NCBI GenBank assembly: GCA_963965975.1
Contig: OZ014415.1
Coordinates: 4,903,001-4,967,000 of the forward strand
Direction of reading: 5' to 3'
Source of the DNA: Xestospongia bergquistia
Taxonomy: Eukaryota; Porifera; Demospongiae; Haplosclerida; Petrosiidae
DNA: 64,000 nt
This document shows positions 24,036 through 35,169 of the stretch, one piece after another; positions within the stretch are counted from its first letter, which is position 1, and each line of letters begins with the position of its first letter. The position numbers and the translations under genes were made by a program. Under the pieces are notes generated by a model. The model made no database searches. It saw nothing but the letters and a program-made list of their open reading frames with translations, and had not been told where the DNA came from.

Positions 24036-25775
24036 GACTATTGGGTGTACTTTTTAAAGTAGTCTAAACCTTCTAAAGTCTTTAAATTAAAGACTTTAGA
24101 GCGTTAATGGAAAGAAACTTAATAAACTGTTAATGGCAGTTTATTTAGTTAGTCCCTTTCAGTCCTTTAGTCTGAGCAGTTTACTTTATAAAGTTAACTC
24201 TACAGTCTCAGCCTTCTAAAGTCATTGAATTAAAAACTTTAGAACGTTAATGAAACAAAGTTAATAAGCTTTTAATGGCAGTTTATTTACTTAGTCCCTT
24301 TAAGTCCCTTAGTCTAAGCAGTTTATTTTATAAACTAAACTCAATAGTCGAAATCTTATAAAGTCTTTAAATTAAAGACTTTAGAGCGTTAATGCAAACA
24401 AACTTAATAAACTGTACACACCAACTTAGTAAACTGTTAAATGCAGCTTATTTAGTTGGTCCCTTTAAGTCCTTTAGTCTGAACAGATTACTTTAGAAAG
24501 TTCACTCAATAGTCTAAACCTTCTAAAGTTTTTAAATTAAAGACTTTAGTGCTTTAGTACAAACCAACTTAATAAACCGTTAATTGATGTTTATTTAGTT
24601 AGTCCATTTAAGTACTTTAGTCTGATCAGTTTCCTTTTTAAAGTACACCCAATAGTCTAAACCTTATAAAGTCTTTAAATTAAAGACTTTAAAGCGTTAA
24701 TGCAAACAAACTTAATAAACTGTTAATGGTAGTTTATTTAGTTAGTCGTTTTAAGGCCTTTAGTCTCAGCAGTTTATTTTATAACCTTAAGTCAATAGTC
24801 TAAACTTCTAAAGTCTTTAAATTAAAGACATTAGAGCGTTATTGGAAACAAACTTGATAAAATGTTAATTCCAGTTTATTTAGTTAGTCCCTTTAAGTCT
24901 TTTATTTTGAGCAGTTTACTTTATAAAATTCACTCAATAATCTAAACCTTCTAAAGTCTTTAATTAAAGACTTTAGAGCATTAATGCAAACAAACTTAAT
25001 AAACTGTTAATGGCAGTTTATTTAGTTAGTCGGTTTAAGTCCTTTAGTCTTTGCAGTTTACTTAATAAACTGAAATCAATAGCCTAACCCTCTTAAAGTC
25101 TTTAAATTAAAGACTTGAATGTTTTAATACACACCAACTTAGTAAACAATTAATTGCAGCTTATTTGGTTGGTCCCTTTAACTTCTTTAGTCTGAACAGA
25201 TTACTTTAGAAAGTTCACTCAATAGTCTAAACCTTCTAAAGTCTTTAAATTAAAGACTTTAGAGCATTAATGCAAACAAACTCGACAAACTGTTAATGGC
25301 AGTTTACTTAGTCAGTCCCTTTAAGTCCTTCAGTCTGAGCAGTTTACTTTTTAAAATGTACTCCACAGTCTAAACCTTCTAAAGTCTTTAATTTAAAGAT
25401 TTAAAATTGTTATTGCAAACAAACTTAATAAACTGTTAATGGCAGTTTACTTAGTTAGTCCCTTTAAGTCCTTTAGTCTGAGCAGTTTACTATTTGAAAT
25501 TTACTCAACAGTCTAAACCTTCTGAAGTCTTTAAATTAAAGACTTAGACTGTTAATGCAAACAAATGGCAGTTTATTTACTTAGTCCCTTTAAGTCCCTT
25601 AGTCTCAGCAGTTTATTTTATAAACTAAACTCAATAGTCTAAACCTTCTAAAGTCTTTAAATTAAAGACTTTAGAGCATTAATGCGAAGAAACTAAATAT
25701 ATTGTTAATGGCAGTTTATTTATTTAGTCCCTTTAAGTCCTTTAGTCCTAGCAATTTACTTTATAAAGTTAACTC
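24036..25775 (-). repeat. Satellite array in inverted orientation
   Basis: About twelve monomers appear as reverse complements (AGTCTAAACCTTCTAAAG.., TTAGAGCGTTAATG.., CAGTTTATTTAGTTAGTCC). With the forward arrays to the left this makes a large inverted repeat. The 13-bp palindrome arms are kept, with A as centre (T on the monomer strand), so these belong to the second subfamily. The junction at ~24036-24066 lies inside the TTTAGAC dyad. Confidence 0.93.
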
Positions 25776-25960
25776 AATAAAATGCAAAGTGCTTAGACTA
25801 AAGGACTTAAAGAAACTAACTAAATGAACAGCAGTGAACATTTTTTAATTAAACTGCCTAGGTTAAAGGACTCAGAGAGTATAACTCAATAAACTGCAAT
25901 TGACTGTTTATTAAGTTCATTTCCATTAAATCTTGAAACTCTTTAATTTAAAGGATTGTT
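25776..25960 (+). repeat. Degenerate forward satellite edge
   Basis: The orientation flips back near 25776-25800 (..TTAGACTAAAGGACTTAAAG..ACTAACTAAATGAACAGC). The match then decays over ~170 bp, so this is the worn edge of the array. Confidence 0.75.
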
Positions 25961-26571
25961 AGGGTTTACAGTATTTTGGTAAACTTAACAATGCGAACTA
26001 CTTACACTAATGGGTTTATACTTACCACTGCAAACTATTTGCAATAAAGGCTTAAAGACATTTAGTCTATTAACTGGAATAGAGTCTTCTATTGCTAAAA
26101 TGTATATTTTAATGTGTATATTTTTTGTGGAAATTGCAGTTTTTTAAAAACTTTTTTCTATGTTTTTGGTGCCAAAATATACAAGTCCTAATTTTTTTTG
26201 TGCCAAAAATATGTGTTTAACCCTTGTTTAAAACTTTTTTTACAGCAAAATGTGTCAGTTGTCACAGCCTCTTTAAAAAGCATTTTAGTGCGAAAATTGC
26301 ACATGTTTTAAATCCTTTTGCTAATTTTTTTAGGTGCCCAAAATGCCGATATTTGAAAACCCATTTTGCTAAAAAAAGGAACAGGTATTAATGTGAACCC
26401 TTTAACGGGTGGTTGCGTAATTATGAGCAGGCGGATGCAATTATTGAGTGGGTGGAATCGCAATTTTGCACAGTAACTATTACCGAGGCACCTGGACTGT
26501 TTTTCGAAAGCAAGAACGTGAATATGATTGCAATCACTGGTTTCTAAAGCTATCAACATGGCTAAAGCGTC
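25961..26571. other. AT-rich low-copy stretch with a dispersed repeat
   Basis: No coding signal was found. 26100-26350 contains TTTTGGTGCCAAAA-type motifs that match 31620-32200 in the same orientation (for example TTTCTATGT.TTTGG followed by TGTGCCAAAAA). A TTAA at 26402-26405 followed by CGGGTGG could be the left end of the piggyBac relic, but no matching right end was found. Confidence 0.5.
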
Positions 26572-28480
26572 ATGGCATTGACAAGCAGAAGGTTTATACA
26601 GTTGCCTTCTGACCCAGACCTCCTTTTACAGTGTATTGATGGTGCTGAAAGTGACTATTCAGACAGTGATTTCTACAGCTACATTGATGAAGAAGAAGCA
26701 CTGACAGATCTTTTGCAAAGCCATTTACTAGCAAGGCTGACTTCTGAAAGCTTTGTACTAAAATGTAACTCTTCAGCTCCACCTTTACCAACAAGAAGCA
26801 GTTTCCTAGCTCCACCTACACCCACGGATAAGATGATTTTACACACATGTACAAAATAATAATAATTATTGTAGTTCATCCATTGGTTGCCACCTCTCCA
26901 GCAACAGCTTTGCCCAGTACTAGCACTACTGCTACAGCTAGCCTACCTATAGTTAACTAAAGACTACCAATAATAGCAAAGTAACTTTATAGTTCATCCA
27001 TTTACTGCATCACCTGGGCTTACTCTTGATATAACCAAAAACCACCACTTGCTTTCTTCAATCTATACTTTTCATCAGCAGTAAAAGATTTGATCTTTGT
27101 GGAAACAGCTACCTATCCTGTGTCAAATTGAATCTTACATGCATAATCATCCCAACGCTCTTGGTCATGACTGGAGTAGAAATCTGATAAAGCATGAGGA
27201 AGTTGACCCATTACTAGCCATAATAATTACAAAGGGACTAGTTAGATATCTGTCTGTGAGGTATTCATTATAACCAAGGAAATAGATTGATATGAATTGC
27301 AAGTTTTATTTATTACACTTACTTGTAATTGTAATTTTATTAGGAAGCCCTAAAAATTTGTGAATTTCCTGTACAACTTACTTATTTGTAGATCATACTG
27401 GAGCAGCAAATGGTCATTTCATAGTGATATAGTCAGTCATATCATGCAGAAGGTTTGAATTATTGATGAAATCTTGATCAGCTTAACGAGTCATTCTAGT
27501 TGGTTTATATTCCCAATAGAGAAATTGCTGTTGATGAGAGTATCATCGGACACAAAGGAAGACTCTCGTGGTTCTAGTACATGCTCAAGAAGCCCACTAA
27601 ATGGGATAATATACTTACTATAATGGTTGTTAACGAGTCATACAGGAAAAGAGAAGATGGTGTCCCTGAGCAAGGGCTAGCGTACAAAGTGATCTCATGT
27701 CTCCTTTATCAATAAGTGGATATCATGTGTGTACCAATATACACTTTTCGCTGAATCAGAAGGGATTGAGTAGAGAATTTCAATTAGCAAAATTAACAAA
27801 TGGTAAAAAGTAACAATCAACTGTACTTACGTTAGCCTAAAATGTAAGATGTAGGTTAAGTCTATTCTTATTATGCAACAGATGGATTTTCGTGTCCGAA
27901 GTGGTCTGACAAGCTAGTGGTACACATGTTATCAACCTTGCATAATGAAAATATGATAGATAAGCGGAGGAGAACCAGAGCAGTAGATGGAGGAGTAGAC
28001 GTGGCAAAAGTAGTTGAAGAATACAATATGATATGGGCGGAGTCGACAAGTGCAATCAACTCCTACTATATTATGGATATGTACGCAGGTCAGGCAAGTA
28101 GTGGAAGAAAGTATTATTTCACTTATTTGATGTATCCATTGTTAACACCAATATTTTGCACAATATAGTTGCTGAAAACCTTTACCACACATTGGCTGCT
28201 GGATACTAGACGGTCATAAATAACCAGTTGACAGAAGGCACATTGCCTCAACAACAGTACTTCCAATGAGATTGAGTGAACATGGATTTCCAGAACCTGT
28301 TCAAAAAGATACACCTTATGGAGTACGTCCCAGTCTAAGTATGCAAGGCCCGAGGAAAAAAAGATCACAAAAACAGTACCAATGTAACATTTGTAAAACT
28401 CATTTGTATGTACTCCCATTTTTTAAAGATTACCATACCATACCAAATTACATTATGAATACTAAGAATCATCCTCATAT
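26572..28480 (+). pseudogene. PGBD4-like piggyBac transposase, heavily decayed
   Basis: piggyBac transposases move DNA at TTAA. Here an open N-terminus of 95 codons is acidic (ESDYSDSDF, DEEEAL). A region near 27200 resembles the family's conserved internal helices. 27525-27615 reads the first catalytic segment (AVDESIIGHKGRLSW, stop, YMLKKPTKWDN), where the first catalytic Asp is present. 28034-28165 reads MGGVDKCNQLLLYYGYV then stop and WKKVLFHLFDV, the third catalytic Asp region, one frame away from the preceding VVEEYN (a 1-nt deletion). 28266-28490 reads a C-terminal cysteine-containing domain (QYQCNICKTHLYV..DYHT). There are several stops and frameshifts, so the gene is certainly non-functional. 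Confidence 0.8.
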
Positions 28481-28599
28481 CAATCAATAACAATCTTTGT
28501 GTCTAGACTTTATGTACGCTTGTATAATAATATGTATATACATTGTCATGAATCGTTCCAAATGGCCTTACGATAGTCCAATTTGACCATATACGATTT

Positions 28600-28715
28600 C
28601 AATAAGATTGTTAAGAAGAAAAATGCAAGACTTCACACTGGTGTTGAAGAAATCATTAAACCTGTGATGATAGAGGACTACAATCAATACATGGGTGGGG
28701 TCAATCTAAGTTAAG
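28600..28715 (+). pseudogene. Second piggyBac fragment
   Basis: The frame reading VKKKNARLHTGVEE then KPVMIEDYNQYMGGVN is the YN.YMGGVD motif around the third catalytic Asp, with Asp changed to Asn. It lies ~120 bp after the first relic's C-terminus, so it comes from a separate copy and is a fragment only. Confidence 0.6.
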
Positions 28716-28740
28716 TCTAAGTTAATCTACTAGATTATAT

Positions 28741-28763
28741 ATATTTAATTATAATTACATATA

Positions 28764-28802
<39 letters not shown>

Positions 28803-29110
28803 TATCTATTCCTGATAACAAGAAAACACACACACTTACATTATACTTACATCAGCAATCAATTATAATGTATTGTTTCACTTTGCCATACTGTGTGTTG
28901 TGTCTATGTACACGCTTCTCTAACTGTCTCTGTGTATGTGTATTATAATATATTGCTCCACTTTGCCTGACTGTGTATTGTGTCTATACATACATGCTTC
29001 TTTTCCTCTCTGTGTGTATATGCACTTACATTATACATACACTACCAATCAGTTTTAATATATTCCCTGACTGTATGTTGTCTCTACATGGACATACGTC
29101 TCTTCCTTTC

Positions 29111-29157
<47 letters not shown>

Positions 29158-29160
29158 TAG
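28741..29160. repeat. Microsatellite cluster: (TA)n, (TG)n and ~100-bp diverged repeats
   Basis: 28757-28803 is an almost pure TA run. 29111-29154 is a TG run. Between them, three diverged ~100-bp copies share AATATATT..CACTTTGCC.TACTGTGT.TTGTGTCTA. Open frames over the TG run are repeat artefacts. Confidence 0.85.
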
Positions 29161-29629
29161 TGGTGTGTTTAGCATTGGGTCTTTATAGAAGATACTATAT
29201 TCACCTAGTTATAAATCATCCAAAAGGAAGATTACAAGTTTCACTTTAAGTTTATAATACTATCAGCAAAGAAATGGCAGGCAAAACAGTAATATTATTA
29301 CAAGAAAGAAAACTTACCTTGCTTTCTTTCCCAATTGAAAGTTAACTCCACCCAAATAAATTGACAGGAAGTGATAGTGAGGTGTGTCAAAGAAACCCTT
29401 TGTTGTGCACTAGTTTACATTGTTTGGCTTAGAACAAAGTATCAACAGACTCCCCACACAAAAAAAAAACTGTATGTTGATCATTAAGTGTTCGTAGCAT
29501 ACTACAGAGTTGAGCATCCATTTTATGGCTTTTATGGCTTTTCTTGTTGTTATGTAGCAACATCAACCTACCTACCCTGTCACACTAGTAACTTACCTGA
29601 AAGCATCATCTTGTTGCTAGAGTAAGCTT
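29161..29629. other. Low-copy sequence, nothing recognised
   Basis: No ORF, repeat family or RNA gene was recognised. It is AT-rich with a short A-run near 29461. Confidence 0.5.
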
Positions 29630-29859
29630 TTAAATCGTTGCTATTGTTGAAAAAGCATTATTGGAAAAGTAGCCGCCCATGGGCGTGATTACAGTTAATT
29701 TGCCACGCCTGTCAACTAAGAAAAGAAGTATGTCAGATAATGAACTTATTAGGACTAAAAAGCAACGACTTTGAAATGTGACAAACTTCCAAAGGTACTT
29801 CCAAAGATGCGAACTTGATTCTTTTTGAACAGGTAATTCCTGACACAATGAAAGCATGA

Positions 29860-30162
29860 CTAGTTGTAAAAATTGATCAGGAAGAGCATGGAAAGGATAA
29901 CACTTAGTAGAGCATCACTTTCATCTAATGGTTTCATTTTCTTGTTATTATTCACCAGCAACTGTACTAATTTAGTGTGCAAATTCTTCAAGGGTTGATG
30001 CTTGGGAGACAGACCTATAAAGAAGAATTCACAACCATCAAATAGTCTATTGACTGTTGGGCACAAGTTAAGTTGACTAATCAATATTGAAAATAATTGA
30101 TGGAGATACAAAGTTATTTGTGGCTCTATCTGTTTTATGATAACTTTTAAAATACAATGCAA
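29860..30162 (-). pseudogene. Possible BRCT-like exon or relic
   Basis: The minus-strand frame of 100 codons contains NRLFDGCEFFFIG, which resembles the start of a second BRCT repeat (LFxGxxFFxxG) as in BARD1/BRCA1-type proteins. It is followed by helical LKNLHTKLVQLLVNNN, where BRCT domains place a helix and the glycine-rich turn. The glycines are missing. A plausible acceptor (CTTGTGCCCAACAG) lies just upstream of the motif on the minus strand. No partner exons were established. The downstream minus frame at 29630-29857 is open but unrecognised. This may be a decayed gene or chance. Confidence 0.3.
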
Positions 30163-30586
30163 TAGCTTCTAAACTAAACATCAACCTTTTTTCACTTAAT
30201 GGATATTATTGTTTAATATTGATATAATATGTCCAAAGTTCAGTTTCAATGTACAATTACTGGAAAAATCATCAGGACTGAATTCATCTGACAGTTTGGT
30301 TGTATCTATGAAAAGTAGAAGTGTGTTTCATTGTGACTATTGTTAAACTCACCAATTAGTTTAAGTTCCTGATATACATGAGCAACAAGTTCAGTACAAA
30401 TTAATGAACTGAGTTATCTTTGTAGTTTTTGAGAAATTCCAAGTATTCATCATTAACATTTACATTTACTGCAGACAATCAAATCTATTTGTCTCTTTCA
30501 TACGGTCTTCCTTGAAGCTTCTTACCTACTTAAAATGTAAATAAAAATTTTAATTAATTATTTCGGTAGCTAACCTTCAACATATC
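30163..30586. other. Low-copy AT-rich sequence, nothing recognised
   Basis: No coding or repeat signal was recognised on either strand. Confidence 0.45.
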
Positions 30587-30771
30587 TCACACATTACTTG
30601 TCGTTGCTCCTGTTAATTGATAAATTGCAACACGATCATACCAGCCAGAGAAAATTTTGTTCTTTAGAGGGAAAACTTCCACTCCTTTATGGACTGTTCC
30701 CATATCAACATTAACAAGCCCCACCTTATTAGTACTGGACTTCCAACCCAAGTGGAATATGGAGGTCGTAA
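30587..30771 (-). pseudogene. Unrecognised minus-strand open segment
   Basis: From the AT microsatellite (30771-30792) to a TGA at 30587-30589, the minus strand is open for ~61 codons with a protein-like composition (HLGWKSSTNKVGLVNVD.., then IFSGWYDRVAIYQLTG). A second minus-strand exon-like island, GGACAACAAG..GGATTG, lies upstream at about 30830-30895 between TTTCAG and GTAAGTA. The family is not recognised. Two neighbouring splice-bounded islands on one strand hint at a gene or gene relic. Confidence 0.3.
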
Positions 30772-30792
30772 TATATATATATATATATATAT

Positions 30793-31123
30793 TTCAAATA
30801 TTTACACAACTAAACATATTTACTTACCAATCCAACGTGTGAAAAAACAGCTCCAACAAATATTTAATAATTGCTCCAGAACTTGTTGTCCCTGAAACAA
30901 ATTATCTCCAGTTACAACTTTCATTATATGCCTTTGTGGAAAAATCAGGTGAAGGTCTAATGTAACGAATGATCATGTGAATTATATTACTGAGGACTAA
31001 CGCTATCTGAGATATTAAAGGTGGAGCACCAGTAGCTACAGGAGGTAATAAGTGGCAAAGCATGATGAAATGTATCAGGATGTAAATGAATTGGATTTGC
31101 TAGCAAAACTCCTAACTCTTTTT
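30793..31123. other. Low-copy sequence with one possible minus-strand micro-exon
   Basis: Apart from the TTTCAG..GTAAGTA bounded segment at about 30830-30895 (minus strand), nothing was recognised. Confidence 0.3.
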
Positions 31124-31336
31124 TCAGACATGATCCAATGTAAATGTATACATTGTTAAACTATGTTGCTCTAGTGTCTCTGCTTCTGTAATCATTCTAT
31201 GTTGCTCTGTTGTCTCTGCTTCTGTAATCATTCTAACTTCTCGAGATGAACACTTGATGACTGCTTCAACTTTCTCTGCAAATTTCAGTGCTTGCAAACA
31301 TTCTGGACTGTATGAAACCTTCATACAGCAACACAT
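31124..31336 (-). CDS. Hypothetical short frame with a 36-bp tandem duplication
   Basis: The minus-strand 70-codon frame starts MCCCMKVSYSPECLQALKF and contains RMITEAETTEQH followed directly by RMITEAETLEQH. The DNA shows two 36-bp direct copies within ~31161-31232, and the duplication is a multiple of three. No domain was recognised and no confident splice sites or partner exons were found, so it may be an exon or an accidental frame. Confidence 0.25.
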   Translation of the reverse strand: MCCCMKVSYSPECLQALKFAEKVEAVIKCSSREVRMITEAETTEQHRMITEAETLEQHSLTMYTFTLDHV

Positions 31337-31429
31337 TCATTATCTCCATAAAATATTCTGGTAACATCTGAAATGATATGAACATCTGAATGAGTGTCAT
31401 TAAATCGAGCTACATCTAGTTGTAGGTTT

Positions 31430-31620
31430 TGGGTTTAGAGTTTAGTTTTTAAAATTTAGTGTTTACCATTTTGGTTTTAGGATTTAAGGTTTAGGGTTTA
31501 GGTTTTCAAGTTTAGGGTTTAGAAGTTAGGGTTTAGTGATTTAGAAATTCTCGTTTCAGGTTTGGGTTTATGTTATAATGTTAGTATTTAGGGTTTATGG
31601 TTTAGGTGTATTTTACGTCT
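31430..31620 (+). repeat. Degenerate GGGTTTA-type short tandem repeats
   Basis: Many irregular copies of GGGTTTA/TTTAGGG and variants (GGTTTAGGGTTTAGG, AGTTAGGGTTTAG) occur over ~190 bp. This resembles worn interstitial telomere-like sequence of the 7-bp type and not the usual animal TTAGGG. Simple-sequence drift is an alternative. Confidence 0.6.
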
Positions 31621-31949
31621 ATTTTATCCCCTTTGTGGTGCGAAAAATACGCAAATTTTAATCCCGATATTACCACAAAAATTCATGAATTTTGAAGACA
31701 TCTTTTAAAATTTTTTTGATGAAAAAATACATGCATTTTAACCTCTGAAAATACTCATAATTTAAAAGACTTTTTTAAAACCTTTTGGGCCAAAATTGCA
31801 TCTTTTCTCTTTTTCTATGTGTTTGGGTGACCAAAGTATAGATATTTAGACACCTTTGTGCCAAAAAAGTAAGGGCACACTTTTAAAATTGTGTATTTTA
31901 TGCACAAGATGTTCAATTTTCACATATATTTTTGCAAAATTAAATTAGA

Positions 31950-33460
31950 AAAAAACATTAAAAATTCCTTTATTTGGGTGACAAATTTAGGGAGGTAGGG
32001 GTTAAAATTTCGTTGCATTTTTGGAGTCGAAAATAGTTAAAAAGTGCTTAAATAATTGCGGATTTTGGTTGCTTTTCAGTAACATATAGTTTGTTATAAT
32101 TTTGGTGCCAATAATACTTGCAAAAAGTCAAAATTCACTTGTTTTCTGTAACAAATTTAGAGAAATAGGATTTACAATTTCACGGATTATATTACTACCC
32201 AATATTATGATATTACAACATAACGTACCTCATTTTATGTTGTTATCTATATAACGTTTTATTATAATATAATTTTGCCATATAACTACCTCATATTACG
32301 CCCTAACGAACATGCCACTTTTCTGTAAATATACTTCCAAATACCAGTGTCTTTTTTGTAACCTAGCCAAGACAGATTCAACATACAACAACAAATATAA
32401 AAGAAAAAACTACTGAACATGTGCTTACACAATATATACATGCGCTCATCTGGAATATTCATAGTTATCACATTTCCCCTCTCAAGCAAAATGATCAACT
32501 GGTTGAGGTATCAGCTCGAACTGCAGGGGGATCTTGAACAAAAGGAAATTAGATAAAATCGGTAAAAATTCCTTTTCGGTGTCAAATTTAGGGAGGTAGG
32601 GGTTAAAATTTTGTTGTATTTTTGGAGTTGAAAATAGTTAAAAAAAGGACTTACATTTAAAAGGAAGTGCTTAAATACTTGTGCATTTTGATTGCAAACT
32701 ATACTTCTAAAAACTACTTAAAAATTGATAGTGGCAAAATTTTGACAAAAAGGGCTTAAAATTCACTGAATTTGTTAAGATTTTGCATATTTTCAGTAAC
32801 AAAAATTATAAGAAAAAAGAGATTAATTAGGCATATTTTTGGCCCCAATAATATTTGGAAAAAGGCATCAAAATTTCAGTAGCAAATTTAGAGAAATAGG
32901 GTTTACAATTTCATGTATTACATTACTATCCAATATTATAATATTACAAAGTAATGTACCTCATATTATGTTGTTATCTATATAACGTTTTATTATGATA
33001 TAATTTTACCATGTAAATAGCTCATATTATGCCCTAACGAACATGACAACACTATATATGTATACAGTAGTTATCTTATAAAGCATTTCTAGTAATACTT
33101 ACATGTTATGCCACTTTTCATTTTTAAGCATTATTACCTGCTTAACAAGGAGCTATCACTTTCCTGTAAATATACTTCCTTTTGTTTTCTCCAATACCAG
33201 TATCTGGGTTGTAACCTGGCCGAGATAGATTCAACATAAAACAACAAATATAAACTACTGAAAATGTGCTCACACAATATATACATGTGCTCATCTGGAA
33301 TATCCCTAGTTATCACATTCTACCCTCTCAAGCTTGATGCAGGGGTGCAAAACAATCAACAGGTCGAGGTACATAAGTAGAATGGCGAACAGCAACAGGA
33401 TGAATTTGTGCAAGTGGTGGTATATCAATTTGAACTGCAGGAGGATCTGGATTTGGAGTG
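31950..33460. repeat. Local direct duplication (two diverged ~0.6-0.9-kb copies)
   Basis: Copy 1 is ~31950-32545 and copy 2 ~32560-33460. Shared landmarks in the same order are TTTAGGGAGGTAGGGGTTAAAATTT (31988, 32588), ..GTTGTTATCTATATAACGTTTTATTAT (32239, 32971), CCCTAACGAACATG (32301, 33031), and GTAACCT.GCC.AGA.AGATTCAACATA..ACAACAAATATAAA, then CTCATCTGGAATAT (32447, 33290). Indels make the lengths differ. Copy 2 extends into the open minus frame at 33328-33663; copy 1 keeps only its worn start. Confidence 0.85.
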
Positions 33461-33663
33461 AACTCGTCTGATATATACCAATCTTCGACTGGTTCCTGTG
33501 GAACGTGATCAGAGTAGTTACATCTAAGATGGTCAACATAACCATACTGTATTAAAAATAATGTAGGCGAATGTGGATTAGGCGAAACCTGCATGAATCC
33601 TACAATCAGTAAACAATATTCACAAACCTGTACATGGCTGCAAGCACCACACCCACTCATCAA
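33328..33663 (-). CDS. Hypothetical proline-rich minus-strand frame, possible terminal exon
   Basis: The frame is 111 codons on the minus strand. The likely exon part begins after TTTACTGATTGTAG (about 33604) and runs to the stop at 33328. It is rich in Pro and acidic residues (HVPQEPVEDWYISDEF, NPDPPAVQIDIPPLAQI). It lies directly 3' (minus strand) of the micro-exon array at 34.1-38.3 kb, so it could be that locus's last exon. The 5' codons overlap a repeated GCAAGCACCACACCCA motif and are probably not coding. No family was recognised. Confidence 0.35.
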   Translation of the reverse strand: MMSGCGACSHVQVCEYCLLIVGFMQVSPNPHSPTLFLIQYGYVDHLRCNYSDHVPQEPVEDWYISDEFTPNPDPPAVQIDIPPLAQIHPVAVRHSTYVPRPVDCFAPLHQA

Positions 33664-33830
33664 ACTTCGATAGCCACACCCATTAAATATTTTGGATGTG
33701 GTTTATTTTGACCACACCTCATATTTTAATTAATGCTCCAGGTAGTCTAGGAAATTAATGCATAGCTGCAAGCACCACACCCAATTATCAAGCCACGATA
33801 GCCACACCCATTAATGCTCTACATAATCTC
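33635..33830. repeat. Two direct copies of a ~50-bp CCACACCC-rich motif
   Basis: GGCTGCAAGCACCACACCCA..GATAGCCACACCCATTAA occurs at ~33635-33690 and again (AGCTGCAAGC..) at ~33764-33820, about 125 bp apart. This may be a small dispersed repeat. The rest, to 34080, holds nothing recognised. Confidence 0.7.
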
Positions 33831-35169
33831 ATTTCCCTCACAAAAGCAGACTAACTAATCTCTTGTGGCTTCCTCGGCTTTCTCTCTGGAAGATATACTC
33901 ACCTTTATAGTTGTATTCTCGATACTTACCTTTACTGACTACTACAAATTGTATAATTGGGTACAATATATAGAGTAGTATAGATACAGACACACCATTT
34001 TATCATAAATATGTAATACTACCAAATGTAACACTGCCAAATGTAATACTACCACTCATTAGATTACTTGTCAAAATTTACTGTATGTTGTTAACTTACT
34101 GCCCAGGCTCTTTGAGATAGAGGAATGTCTGTCTTGAGTCTTGATCCAGATGTCTTGAGCCTTGATCCACAAGTCCAGCGAAGCTACATTAATAGATGCA
34201 TAATGAATTAATGTACTCTAGTACTGTATTCTGTTAACATACTGCCCAGCGTCTTTGAGATCGTGGAAAATCTTGACTCTTGATCCCGATATCCAGCGAA
34301 GCTATAGTAATAAAACAGAAATTGAGAGTAATGTGTATTATGAGTAATGAGTATTATGAATTATGTACACTAGTACTGTAAGCTGTTAACTTACTCCACA
34401 GACTCTTTGTGATAGAGGAATGTCTTGACCTTGATCCTGAAGTCCAGTGAAGCTACAGTAATAAAAGAGAAATTAAGAGTAATATGCAGTAATAAAAGAG
34501 AAAGTAAGAGTAATGATGTACACTACTACTGCATTCTGTGAACTTACTCCCCAGCGTCTTTGACAGATAGCAGAATGTCTTTGATTCTTGATCCCAATAT
34601 CCAGTGAAGCTATAGCAATAAAAGAGATATATTTAAGGTTATGAAGCTTTATACTAGTACTGTATGATCTTACTCCATAGACTCTTCGAGATACATAAAT
34701 GCCTTGAGCCTTACTCCCTAGACTCTTCAGATGAATTTCTTGAGCCTTGAGCTTGATGTCGGGCAAAGCTATAGTAATGAAAAAGAGATTAGGAGTATTA
34801 TGAATTAATGTATTATGAATTAAGACTTATTAATTAATGCACACCAGTACTGTGTGCTGTTAACTTACTCCACAGACTCTTTGTGGTAGAGGAATGTCTT
34901 GAGTCTTCATCATGATGTCCAGTGAAACTATGGTAATAAAAGGAAAATCAAGAGTAATGATGTCTTTTTTAAGTAATGTACACCAGTACTATATGCTGCT
35001 AACTTACTTCCCAGAATCTTCAGATAGAGGAATGTTTGAGCCTTGATCTTGACTTCAAGCGAAGCTACAGTTATACAAGAGAAATTAAGAGCAATGAATT
35101 ACTTCATACTAGTACTAACTACTGAATGCTGTTGACTTACTGCCAAAAGTCTTTGAGATAGAGAATTGT

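Noticed and set aside
28973-29249. Cys/Val-rich open frames of 71-89 codons
   Set aside because: They are translations of the TG microsatellite and its flanks.
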